Origin: Leptospira paudalimensis
GTDB taxonomy: Bacteria; Spirochaetota; Leptospiria; Leptospirales; Leptospiraceae
DNA: 64,000 nucleotides
Direction: 5' to 3'
Assembly: GCF_026151345.1 (NCBI RefSeq)
Contig: NZ_JAMQPR010000001.1
Location: forward strand, 248,231-312,230
Positions 34,610-42,750 of this stretch are shown in pieces. The notes below the pieces were generated by a model. It was not told where the DNA came from. It ran no database searches and was given only the letters and a program-made list of their open reading frames with translations. The position numbers and the translations under genes were made by a program. Numbering within the stretch: the first letter of the stretch is position 1; every line of letters starts with the position of its first letter.

Positions 34610-34799
34610 AAACGTTTCCTAAATTTTTAAAAGTTTAGGGAACTCCTTGGCAATGAAAGACAATGAGTGATTCCTTTGGAGTGAATCTCCAAATAGAAAA
34701 GTTATCCTTGTAAATCTTGTTTCGGGTGCCCCGATGCCTTCGGGGCCCCTATCCTCCAAATGGTGGGCATTTGGATTCAGTGTGTAAAGTTCCATTTCC
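34610..34799 (-). promoter_or_regulatory. Leader between riboswitch aptamer and lipoprotein gene, with GC-rich hairpin
   Basis: A strong hairpin lies at 34728-34746: stem GCCCCGA/TCGGGGC with a 5-nt loop. It stands between the cobalamin aptamer and the first lipoprotein gene, where an expression platform should be. There is no run of U after it on the minus strand, so it could pair alternatively or be a transcription pause or Rho-dependent site instead of an intrinsic terminator. The remaining stretch to the ATG at 34609 is AT-rich and holds the gene's ribosome-binding site. Confidence 0.5.
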
Positions 34800-34925
34800 G
34801 CGAGGAATTCTTTACGGGGAAGATCTGGCTCACCAAACAGTTGTTTGGATTACAGTTGCGGGTCAGCACAGGATTTACACCTGTTTCCTCCCTGAAGGTA
34901 TTTTCCAGGTTTTTGTGAAGGCAAG
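34800..34925 (-). promoter_or_regulatory. Cobalamin riboswitch (B12 element)
   Basis: Read on the minus strand the conserved B12 box is nearly complete: GGGAGGAAACAGGTG then TAAATCCTGTGCTGACCCGC then AACTGTAA (34892-34850), followed by the GAGCCAG element at 34831-34825. These match the core of the cobalamin aptamer (the GGTGnAAATCC and GACCCGCnACTGT blocks). The limits given are approximate. Adenosylcobalamin or a related corrinoid would repress the downstream genes in the usual design. A TTGACA-like box lies at about 34934-34929, but no convincing -10 follows it. The genes downstream are two lipoproteins and no transporter or biosynthetic gene. Confidence 0.92.
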
Positions 34926-35072
34926 GATTGTCAAATTTTTAAATCCAGGATTTCTACTAACAAACCTCGTACAATTTGAAACAGAAATGTATTCAAATTG
35001 TAGCCAAAGATTTTGTGAATCTTTTGCAACCAAATAGGAATTTTAGACACATACCAATTAAGAGGAAAAGAT

Positions 35073-35834
35073 ATGTTTTATTATGTCGGAAGGTCTATTG
35101 GTTTTGTATTGATGTGGATTGTGGTGAAACCCATGAGATTAAAATACGGAAACAAAAAAGTAGAAATTCAGAACGACTTCATTTTGCGCCAGTTAAACGG
35201 CAAATCTATGATTCTGATTTCAAATCATATCAAACCACGAAATAAATTTTTAAAAATCATCACAATGCCTTACGATGCATTTGTCATTCGTGGAGTTCTC
35301 AAACGATATGGAATTTATACAACTGCGTTAACAAGTTATGATTCAGGAATGGGGAAGAAAGGCAGAAAGTCAAAATGGCTCAAACGAAAAGAACAAATTG
35401 TCAAAGGGATTGTTAAATCAATCGACTTAATCCCCTTAAACCGAAATGAATCGGACCCAGTGACAATCAAAGATTTCCAAAGAAGGATTAAAAAAGGGAA
35501 TTTGGGAATTGGAATTTTTCCTGAAGGATCTTGGTACCGAGGATTTCGTAAGTCTCGAAAATTATTTCCAGGAATGGTGGTATTGAGTAAACGTTACAAT
35601 TTGCCAATTGTTCCTTTGTATTTAGATGCATACAACTTAAACAAACCAATTCGGTTAACTGTTGGAAATCCTGTCTGGCAAGTGAATGATAATAATGAAA
35701 CAATGGCATTTATCAAAACGGAATTGATCAGACTCAACCAAGTTGGAAAAAATCAAATCATTCAGACAGAAGTCGTCCAAAATGTTTTGGACACTGATGA
35801 AGAAGGTATGGAAGTATCACCTAGCATTGGCTAG
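35073..35834 (+). CDS. PlsC-like lysophospholipid acyltransferase family protein
   Basis: A 253-residue protein with an N-terminal hydrophobic segment and a PlsC-type acyltransferase fold. Motif III is clear (IFPEGSWYRGF near residues 148-158) and the late IVPLYLDAYN segment fits motif IV. Motif I is unusual: it reads SNHIKPRNKFLKIITMPYDAF, so the aspartate of the HX4D pair is shifted by about ten residues and an Asn stands at the normal position. Family members acylate lysophosphatidic acid or ornithine-type lipids at the inner membrane. It faces the cobalamin riboswitch region and converges with the TetR gene (4-bp overlap at its 3' end). Confidence 0.8.
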   Translation: MFYYVGRSIGFVLMWIVVKPMRLKYGNKKVEIQNDFILRQLNGKSMILISNHIKPRNKFLKIITMPYDAFVIRGVLKRYGIYTTALTSYDSGMGKKGRKSKWLKRKEQIVKGIVKSIDLIPLNRNESDPVTIKDFQRRIKKGNLGIGIFPEGSWYRGFRKSRKLFPGMVVLSKRYNLPIVPLYLDAYNLNKPIRLTVGNPVWQVNDNNETMAFIKTELIRLNQVGKNQIIQTEVVQNVLDTDEEGMEVSPSIG

Positions 35835-36454
35835 GTTGGTTTTTTGCTAAGTAGTTTCTGAAAGTAGGAAATTCCTTCTTCAATCGGATTCCCTGCTCCT
35901 TTTCTTTTTCGGAGCATACCTGTCATATCCAAAACGATTACTCCATACATCCAACTCCACATCAACCTTGCAATGGCAGGGTATTCGTTTTTGGGGTATG
36001 GAATCTCGCCAGAATCAAAACCAATTCTAACTGTTTCTAAAAAAAACCGATAACTTTTGGGAAGTTGAGGGAATGCCTTTCTATGAACTCCACCATAGTC
36101 GGTAACAAACATCACTTTGTGGAGTTCTCGGTTGTTACTGGCAAAATGGAAATAAGCACGTGCAATCGCGGCCAATTGGTCAAAGGCAGATCCCGTTTTG
36201 ACATCAGCACTCGCTTTTTTTAACATGGAGAGAAGCTCATCCTCTCCCGTTCGGATCAAATCTTGGACAAGGTCAATTTGGCTTTCATAATAAGAATAGG
36301 GGCTTGCAACGCTACAACCGAGCCGGTTCGCAATTTTACGCATGGAAAGCCCATCGAGTCCTTCTTCTTTTAAAATGAGGAGGGATACATCTCTAATTTC
36401 CTCGCGAGAGAGGCTATTGCGAATCCTTCTTTGTTTGTGGTGGGCTTCCAACAT
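35831..36454 (-). CDS. TetR-family transcriptional regulator
   Basis: A 207-residue TetR regulator with the HTH at about residues 18-62 (EIRDVSLLILKEEGLDGLSM, then RKIANRLGCSVASPYSYYES). The C-terminal domain resembles the TetR_C groups that bind hydrophobic ligands (RAYFHFASNNRELHKVMFVTDYG). It lies downstream of the SbtA-porin gene pair on the same strand, 60 bp after the porin stop, so it may be co-transcribed with them, or have its own promoter in that gap. A hairpin GAAAAA/TTTTTC at 36496-36514 in the gap could end the porin transcript. Target genes are not evident. Confidence 0.9.
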   Translation of the reverse strand: MLEAHHKQRRIRNSLSREEIRDVSLLILKEEGLDGLSMRKIANRLGCSVASPYSYYESQIDLVQDLIRTGEDELLSMLKKASADVKTGSAFDQLAAIARAYFHFASNNRELHKVMFVTDYGGVHRKAFPQLPKSYRFFLETVRIGFDSGEIPYPKNEYPAIARLMWSWMYGVIVLDMTGMLRKRKGAGNPIEEGISYFQKLLSKKPT

Positions 36455-36514
36455 GGACGAATCTCAGTTTTGCTTCCATGCTATGATAATCCAGCGAAAA
36501 ATCGAACGTTTTTC

Positions 36515-38350
36515 CTAAAATGCAGCATTGATCTGGGCATAGACCATGTAGGCTTCTCTTGCGAGTTGGTTTTTTCCCTGTAAATAGTTTTGGTTCCATT
36601 CAAAGGACTGGGTGGTGCGATTGTATTGGATTTTGCTATTTCTGTAATTTTTAACCGCATCACCAGCTTCCAGATAACCTACACCTAACCAAAGTGAGAC
36701 AAAATCATTCATTTGTCCGTGCCAAGTCAAATCCACTTCTGTGTAAATTCGTTTGCCTAAAGCATAGGGAGAAGTATACGATTGATTGGAGAAATTTTCT
36801 GTACTCCCTTTTTCAAACGACACTGGGGTTGGATTTTTTTCACCAATCGTAGAAGAAGAGTTTGGTGCACCACTGATTGCATACCATGCATCTTGTTTTT
36901 CAGCCTTATCATTTTGGAAATAGGTGATTTGGAATTCTCCATACCCTTCTGTTGTGTAAGTTACACTCACAGATTTAGAATATAAATTTTGAGCATTGAT
37001 ATTTTCTGAAATTCCTGCCACGTTATTAAAATAAGGAATCACTCCAAATCTTGGATTTGCAAGCATTTGGAAGGTGGAGACGGAGGCATCGGATCTATTT
37101 TTATCTCCGGAGGCAAATAAAACTTGCCCACCTAATCTTAGTTTCCTAAAGAATGTGTATCCAGTTTGGAAAACGTGCATTTGTCCTGTATATTTTTCTC
37201 TTTCGGTTCTGGTATTATCCCATTCATTTGGAAGGTATTCTTTTAAGTAAGGATCTTGGATTCTGCGTCCAGAAGTTCCTGATTGGAATGCTGATTCCCA
37301 AGTAAAGTCCCAAGACTTACCTTCTGGCAAAAAATTTCCTTTTGTACGATTTGTGATTCGAAATCCAGTTGTGATCAGATTTTGGTTTTGGCGGCTACGA
37401 TTTGATGCCAAGGGGTCGTCTGGAGAAGTTTCAGGCAGACCAGTGATAACATTTGTATTATTTTTTTTCCATTTTCGAACAATACCTATACTATAAAAAT
37501 CGAATGTCACCCAGTCAGGAATCGTATAACTATTATAAGTTCCTAATAGTGTTGTGTCGGTTCCATTTGCCGCTGAATTGAGTTTTGGATCATTGGCAGA
37601 GACAACCCCATTGGGTCCACTTTGTGTCCAATAGGGTCTAGCCATTAAAAAATGGATTTTGGCATTTTCAAATTGAAACATGAGTCTGGCACCATCAAAG
37701 GATAAACCATTCACTGTCCAGTTACCACCACCAATCAATCTTTGGTCTCCATAAGCCCAAATTTGTCTTCCCACTTGGAATTTGGATTGAAAAGGTAATT
37801 TGTTGATTATTACAAATGCCTCTCTAACGCTCGTTTGGTTGACTGAGACTGCATTTGTTTGGTTACGGGAATAAACGTCTGCAGTATTATTGAAAAAATT
37901 GGCTCGAATGTCACCAGTCGACGCTGGAGACTCTCCACCCCAAACTCTTGCATCTTGTAAAGTCACCTTGGCTTGGACATACGGACTTGGATCAAATAGA
38001 AAGTACAAAGATGAGGTTTGTAGGGTTCGGTCGACATAACCTTTGTCAGAAGCATTAAAATCTAAATTATAACGGCTCTCTTGGCGCGGGCGAAGGTACA
38101 ATCCAAATCGTAAAACATCATTCAACCAAAATTGGGAAGAATTTGCAGAATGTTTCGATAAGGTTGGTTCCACAAACATATGTCGATTGAATTCAGGATC
38201 CAATCCTTTCTCTTTCATAGGAGAAACATATGGTTTTGATTCTGATTGGATTTCGGGAGTTTTTTCTTCTACGGGTTCTGAGAGAAGGAAACCATTAGAA
38301 AAGACCAAAATGAAACAAAATAAGATAACTCTATTTTGGGGCAGACACAT
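36515..38350 (-). CDS. Outer-membrane porin of the alginate-export (AlgE-like) family
   Basis: A 611-residue exported protein with a signal peptide and a long beta-barrel region. The family pattern is visible in the first third: DVLRFGLYLRPRQESRYNLDFN near residue 80, VQAKVTLQDARVWGGE near 128-143, and KFQVGRQIWAYGDQRLIGGGNW near 190-211, whose charged GRQ..YGDQR..G motif is typical of alginate-export barrels. The C-terminus ends in alternating aromatic strands (MVYAQINAAF) with terminal Phe, as outer-membrane proteins do. In Leptospira such proteins need not transport alginate. It follows SbtA by 44 bp and may be the outer-membrane entry for the same anion. Confidence 0.85.
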   Translation of the reverse strand: MCLPQNRVILFCFILVFSNGFLLSEPVEEKTPEIQSESKPYVSPMKEKGLDPEFNRHMFVEPTLSKHSANSSQFWLNDVLRFGLYLRPRQESRYNLDFNASDKGYVDRTLQTSSLYFLFDPSPYVQAKVTLQDARVWGGESPASTGDIRANFFNNTADVYSRNQTNAVSVNQTSVREAFVIINKLPFQSKFQVGRQIWAYGDQRLIGGGNWTVNGLSFDGARLMFQFENAKIHFLMARPYWTQSGPNGVVSANDPKLNSAANGTDTTLLGTYNSYTIPDWVTFDFYSIGIVRKWKKNNTNVITGLPETSPDDPLASNRSRQNQNLITTGFRITNRTKGNFLPEGKSWDFTWESAFQSGTSGRRIQDPYLKEYLPNEWDNTRTEREKYTGQMHVFQTGYTFFRKLRLGGQVLFASGDKNRSDASVSTFQMLANPRFGVIPYFNNVAGISENINAQNLYSKSVSVTYTTEGYGEFQITYFQNDKAEKQDAWYAISGAPNSSSTIGEKNPTPVSFEKGSTENFSNQSYTSPYALGKRIYTEVDLTWHGQMNDFVSLWLGVGYLEAGDAVKNYRNSKIQYNRTTQSFEWNQNYLQGKNQLAREAYMVYAQINAAF

Positions 38351-38393
38351 TTTGATCTCTCCTAACGATTTGTTTGGTGAATTTAACTCTTTC

Positions 38394-39368
38394 TTATAAT
38401 CCTTTCAATAAATAAAAATAAACTGGTATTCCGATGATGATATTGATTGGGAAAACAATCGATAAAGCAACAGTTAAGTATATACTAGGACTTGCTTCCG
38501 GAATTGAATCTTTCATCGCAGCAGGAACAGCAATATAAGAAGCAGATGCACATAGCACAACGAACATTAATGCATCACCAATTGGCATCTGAATGATTTT
38601 TGTCAAAAAGATCGCAATCACAACATTGATAAACATAATGATGACAGTTGATCCAACTAAGAAAAAACCAACTTTTTTTAACTCACGCATTTGTTTAGCG
38701 GCATCAATCCCTTTGTCCAAAAGGAAAAATGTAAGAAGTCCTTTAAAGATATCTTCTGTAAATGGTTTTGTTGTATTCCATCCAGACTCACCTGATAGAT
38801 AACCTACGATTAGAGCACCAATTAAGATATAAACAGATGAACTAAAAAAAGCTTCATGTAACAATTGTTTCCATTGGATTTTTTCAGAGGGATTTCCATT
38901 TTGTTTTTTCTTACCGAGGCGATCGATGATAACAGCGATGACAATGGCAGGTGATTCCATAAGAGCCATTCCAGCAACAATGAATCCTTGGTATTCAAAT
39001 CCGTAACTGTGTAAAAAAGCTCCCGCTGTTACAAAGGTTACTGCACTAATAGAACCGAAACTTCCAGCAAGTGCTGCAGAATTGGCATGGTCTAACTTCA
39101 ATCGAAAGATGAAGTATGAATACACGGGAACAAAACATGCCATAAACATACATGCTATGAGTGTGAGTAAGTGTTCTTCAGCGAAAGGTGATTTAAATAA
39201 TTCATGACCACCTTTAAAACCAATGGAGAACAACAAGTACAATGAGAGAAATTTTGATACTCCTTCTGTTATGCGGAGATCCGATTTAAAGAATACAACA
39301 CCCATTCCTAAAAAGAAAAATAGTACGGGTGGGTTTAAAATATTATTCAGAGCGTTGTGCAAATCCAT
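38394..39368 (-). CDS. sbtA: SbtA-type sodium-dependent bicarbonate transporter
   Basis: A 324-residue membrane protein of the SbtA (DUF897) family, about ten helices. The ATG at 39368 (MDLHNALNNILNPPVLFF) gives the conserved N-terminus; the longer frame adds an unrelated leader. Family features: NPPVLFFFLGM near residue 9, the GFKGG helix start, the AGSFGSISAVTFVTAGAFL segment near residues 110-128 corresponding to the substrate/sodium site, and SASYIAVPAAMK near the C-terminus as its inverted repeat partner. Cyanobacterial SbtA imports HCO3 with Na. No SbtB-like PII gene lies beside it here. It leads the porin gene and is divergent from the 7TM-AraC/SulP pair. Confidence 0.87.
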   Translation of the reverse strand: MDLHNALNNILNPPVLFFFLGMGVVFFKSDLRITEGVSKFLSLYLLFSIGFKGGHELFKSPFAEEHLLTLIACMFMACFVPVYSYFIFRLKLDHANSAALAGSFGSISAVTFVTAGAFLHSYGFEYQGFIVAGMALMESPAIVIAVIIDRLGKKKQNGNPSEKIQWKQLLHEAFFSSSVYILIGALIVGYLSGESGWNTTKPFTEDIFKGLLTFFLLDKGIDAAKQMRELKKVGFFLVGSTVIIMFINVVIAIFLTKIIQMPIGDALMFVVLCASASYIAVPAAMKDSIPEASPSIYLTVALSIVFPINIIIGIPVYFYLLKGL

Positions 39369-39369
39369 T

Positions 39370-39434
39370 TTTGTCCCTCTTTTTCTCCATGATTTTAGAC
39401 ACCCAATTTGTCCAATATCATAAAACTGGACAAA
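39370..39434. promoter_or_regulatory. TTTGTCC sites, candidate operators between sbtA and the 7TM-AraC gene
   Basis: The motif TTTGTCC occurs at 39370-39376 and 39407-39413 on the plus strand, and again inverted at 39428-39434 (GGACAAA). The second and third form a perfect 8-bp inverted repeat TTTGTCCA/TGGACAAA with a 12-bp spacer. The first lies immediately upstream of the sbtA start codon. The arrangement fits binding sites for the AraC-type regulator encoded to the right, acting on both divergent promoters. Confidence 0.5.
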
Positions 39435-39511
39435 AAATACTTTCAATTCGAAATTCATCAACCTTGAATTCGCTTTCTTGCTTATGATTTATTTGCACAT
39501 TGGTGAAATCC

Positions 39512-41083
39512 ATGCGCATTCTTTTTCGGGTTTATTTCTCCTTAGTCATTCTACTAGGAATGGAAGGGTGTTTATGGAAACCGGAAGCGTTTTACGGAAC
39601 AAATATCAGTCATGCGGTAGAATTTTTGGCACCTGTAAAAGGTGAATTGCCTACTTCCTGTACCAAAAACTCAATCCAAACTTTAAAACAAATGTTTTGG
39701 ATCCAAAATGAATCTGAGGATTCATTGAGAAGCAAACGGGCGCTAAATGGTCAATGGCTCCATTTTCAATTGAAAAACCAAATGGATACGGCTTCCGATT
39801 TTAGCATTCTCATCCAATGGATCAACATTCCCACTGCTGAAATCTGTTCGGAAAACCAAAAAGGGGAATTTTCCAATACATACAATGGTTATGTTTGGGA
39901 AAATTGGCATGGACTTTTGTCTCCTTTCCCACATTTTAATGTTTCCTTAAACGCAAAGGAAACCCGTGATTTTTATCTATTCCTGGTATCCAATGAGAAT
40001 CTAAATTTTCCCATTCGAACAGTATCCAATTCAAGTTATCGTTTCATCGTACTCTTTCGATTTTTAACCTTTTTGTTTTTTTTGATGGTTGGGATTGTTT
40101 CTACTGGTTGGGCAATTTCTGAATTCATTAAATCCAAAGAAAAAATATACCTTCTGATTCTTTTTCATTTTTTATTGTTTTTCTTTTTAGTTTATTCAGT
40201 CCACGGAAAGGAATTGTCCTCCCTATTAGGGAACGGAAACAATCTTTTCACACACTCATACTACTTATTGTTATCGATTAATCACTTTGTATTCTTTTTG
40301 TATCTTTACAGTTTTGTTAAATTCACAAACGAAAGTTTAAAACATCCAATTTTCTTTTGGTTGTTTGCTATCTCTGGAATTTTATACCTTCTTGTTCCCA
40401 TTTTTCCAAGAATGTATGACTATAGAATTTTTATCTTACTCACCATCTTTGGGTCCGCTGCTTATTTTTTACGAAGTACCCATATGATGCTCTTCACAAA
40501 CCAAATTGATGAAGAAAAAAGTTATTTTTTAGGTTGGGCTTTCTTTTTGTTTTTAGTCTTTCTAAAAACATTATTCCATTTTGATTTTTATCCATACCAA
40601 GCTTTTTTCATTTATGCTGCTGTGTTTTACTTACCCTTCTTGACAGCTGGTAGTTTTTTATTTTTAAGAAATTATGAAAAACGTGATAAAACAAAAACAA
40701 GATTTCGAACTTTCACGAATAAAATTGATACGAAAGAATTTAAAACAAAATTAGAATCATTATTAGAATCAGACAAAATTTTTCTGGATGTCGACTGTAA
40801 TGAAGAGATGATAGCAGGCCGTCTGGGCCTAACCTATCACCAATTAAGCGAGTTGATTAATATTGAGTATCAATTTAATTTTCCAACACTCTTAAACTTA
40901 TACAAAATAAAAGAAGCAAAAAAAATTCTAATCGAAAAACCAGAATTAAACGTCGCTACAGTTGGAAAACTGGCGGGTTTTGGTTCGAGATCCGCATTTT
41001 ATTTGGAATTTAAAAAACAATGCGGAGTAAATCCCAATCAATTCAGAAAGTCTTCGTCTCATCATAAAAAAGATAAATCTTAA
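39512..41083 (+). CDS. 7TM sensor with C-terminal AraC-type DNA-binding domain
   Basis: A 523-residue membrane-bound regulator. A lipobox-like signal (VILLGMEGC) precedes an extracytoplasmic domain (to about residue 175), then seven predicted helices (about 180-395) and a cytosolic AraC-type HTH (about 430-523: GRLGLTYHQLSELINIEY, then VGKLAGFGSRSAFYLEFKKQCGVNPNQFRK). This is the 7TMR-DISM layout with an AraC output, rare outside spirochetes and Bacteroidetes. The start is ambiguous: TTG at 39500, GTG at 39503 or ATG at 39512; I took the ATG. It is followed at 14 bp by the SulP gene and divergent from sbtA, so it probably senses an anion or surface condition and controls both. Confidence 0.88.
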   Translation: MRILFRVYFSLVILLGMEGCLWKPEAFYGTNISHAVEFLAPVKGELPTSCTKNSIQTLKQMFWIQNESEDSLRSKRALNGQWLHFQLKNQMDTASDFSILIQWINIPTAEICSENQKGEFSNTYNGYVWENWHGLLSPFPHFNVSLNAKETRDFYLFLVSNENLNFPIRTVSNSSYRFIVLFRFLTFLFFLMVGIVSTGWAISEFIKSKEKIYLLILFHFLLFFFLVYSVHGKELSSLLGNGNNLFTHSYYLLLSINHFVFFLYLYSFVKFTNESLKHPIFFWLFAISGILYLLVPIFPRMYDYRIFILLTIFGSAAYFLRSTHMMLFTNQIDEEKSYFLGWAFFLFLVFLKTLFHFDFYPYQAFFIYAAVFYLPFLTAGSFLFLRNYEKRDKTKTRFRTFTNKIDTKEFKTKLESLLESDKIFLDVDCNEEMIAGRLGLTYHQLSELINIEYQFNFPTLLNLYKIKEAKKILIEKPELNVATVGKLAGFGSRSAFYLEFKKQCGVNPNQFRKSSSHHKKDKS

Positions 41084-41097
41084 TTAGGAACTCTCGC

Positions 41098-42705
41098 ATG
41101 AACAAAGATAAACCAAAAGATTGGTTACCTGGACTAAAAGAAAACTGGCGATCGGACATTGTGTCCGGATTTGTTGTCTTTCTCATTGCGCTCCCACTTT
41201 GTTTAGGAATTTCTCTCGCCTCTGGTGCACCACCAATGGCAGGAATTTTTTCCGGAATTGTAGGTGGTCTCTTTGTCTCTTTTATGAGTGGTTCTCATCT
41301 TACAATCAATGGACCTGCTGCTGGACTCATTGCTGTTGTATTAAATTCGATTTTTGTTATGGGTGGTGGAGATGCCAAATTGGGATTTGAGATCACTTTG
41401 GCAGCAATTGTTTTTGCAGGATTGATTCAGGTACTTTTGGGAATCTTAAAGGCGGGGAATCTCACAATTTATTTCCCGATCTCTGTTGTACATGGAATGA
41501 TGGCTGCCATCGGAATCATCATCATTTCAAAACAGTTTTATGTTGCTCTTGGAATTTCACCAAATGCCAAAACTATTTTAGGTCTTCTATTAGAGATCCC
41601 TTCAAGTTTTGTGCATTTGAATCCTGAAGTAGCTATGATTGGTATTTCTGCGATTGTGATCATATCACTTCTTACAAAAATTCAAAATCCATATTTTAAA
41701 AAACTTCCTGCTCCGTTAGTTGCAGTGTTAGTTGGAATTATTTTAGGTTTTGTTTTTGATTTAGCAGATGAACATTCTTATACTTTATTGAATCAAACAT
41801 ACCAAATTGGCCCTGAAAAATTAGTAAATTTGCCTAATCACATTTATGAAAGTTTGAGTTTTCCAAACTTTTCTCGTTGGAGAGATGGAAACTTTTGGGT
41901 GATGGTAGTGACGATTGCTTTGATAGCAAGTATAGAATCTTTACTGACAGCAACCGCAGTTGATAATACGGATCCTTACCGAAGAAAATCAAATATGGAC
42001 CAAGAACTTGTCGCAAAAGGAATTGGAAACTTTTTTTTAGGATGGATTGGTGGATTACCCATTATCGCTGAAGTGGTAAGATCTTCTGCAAACATTGAAA
42101 ATGGTGCCAAAACTAGATGGTCCAATTTTTTTCATGGTTTGTTTTTATTATTATTCATTCTGCTGCTTCCTGGCTTCATTCATAGAATCCCATTAGCATC
42201 ACTTGCCGGTATTTTAATCATGGTTGGATTAAAATTGGCATCACCTCATGTTTTTAAAGAAACATATAAAAAAGGTTGGGACCAAATTGTCATCTTTTTG
42301 GTAACTGTAGTGATTACAATTGTAGAAGACCTGTTAGTTGGTGTTTTATGCGGGATCATTACAGCAATTTTAATCCAAATGTATTTTGGAGTGAAGTTTC
42401 GTTATATTTTCATTGCTGATATTAAAATTGAATCAAACAATAAGATGCATACTTTGTATGTGAAACATGCTCTTCTGTTTTCCAATATGATATCTTTAAA
42501 ACTACTTCTTCGGAAAATATCATTCGGCGAAAGGATTGATGTAAAATTTGATGAAAATGTGAAGATGATTGGTTTTTCAGCTATTGAATTTTTGCAGAGT
42601 TTTAAACGTGATTATGAAGAACGTGGTGGGCAAGTGAATTTGATTGGATTTGAAGATTTAAAACCAATTTCGGCTTATTACGGTGCCACACGAGTTCATA
42701 AGTAG
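41098..42705 (+). CDS. SulP-family anion transporter (bicarbonate or sulfate)
   Basis: A 535-residue SulP/SLC26 transporter with about twelve helices, then a C-terminal STAS domain (about 435-535) of reduced conservation. Family motifs: DIVSGFVVFLIALPLCLGI near residue 20-38, HLTINGPAAGLIAVV near 65-79, SLLTATAVDNTDPYRRKSN near 280-299, and EVVRSSANIENGAKTRWSN near 322-340. Its best-known bacterial relatives include BicA and DauA; the SbtA neighbour favours bicarbonate as substrate over sulfate, but sequence alone cannot decide. A 14-bp gap after the 7TM-AraC gene shows co-transcription. Confidence 0.9.
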   Translation: MNKDKPKDWLPGLKENWRSDIVSGFVVFLIALPLCLGISLASGAPPMAGIFSGIVGGLFVSFMSGSHLTINGPAAGLIAVVLNSIFVMGGGDAKLGFEITLAAIVFAGLIQVLLGILKAGNLTIYFPISVVHGMMAAIGIIIISKQFYVALGISPNAKTILGLLLEIPSSFVHLNPEVAMIGISAIVIISLLTKIQNPYFKKLPAPLVAVLVGIILGFVFDLADEHSYTLLNQTYQIGPEKLVNLPNHIYESLSFPNFSRWRDGNFWVMVVTIALIASIESLLTATAVDNTDPYRRKSNMDQELVAKGIGNFFLGWIGGLPIIAEVVRSSANIENGAKTRWSNFFHGLFLLLFILLLPGFIHRIPLASLAGILIMVGLKLASPHVFKETYKKGWDQIVIFLVTVVITIVEDLLVGVLCGIITAILIQMYFGVKFRYIFIADIKIESNNKMHTLYVKHALLFSNMISLKLLLRKISFGERIDVKFDENVKMIGFSAIEFLQSFKRDYEERGGQVNLIGFEDLKPISAYYGATRVHK

Positions 42706-42750
42706 TAAAAAAATTCTTGTAACTTTTTTTTCCTAAACCAATCTCCTTTT

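Noticed and set aside
34717..35037. Open frame of 106 codons on the plus strand in the riboswitch region
   Set aside because: It runs antisense through the cobalamin aptamer core and the GC-rich hairpin, has no recognisable protein character, and the RNA element explains the sequence.
36496..36514. GAAAAA/TTTTTC hairpin as a TetR operator
   Set aside because: The stem has only A/T runs with one G-C pair and lies right after the porin stop, which fits a weak terminator better than an operator.
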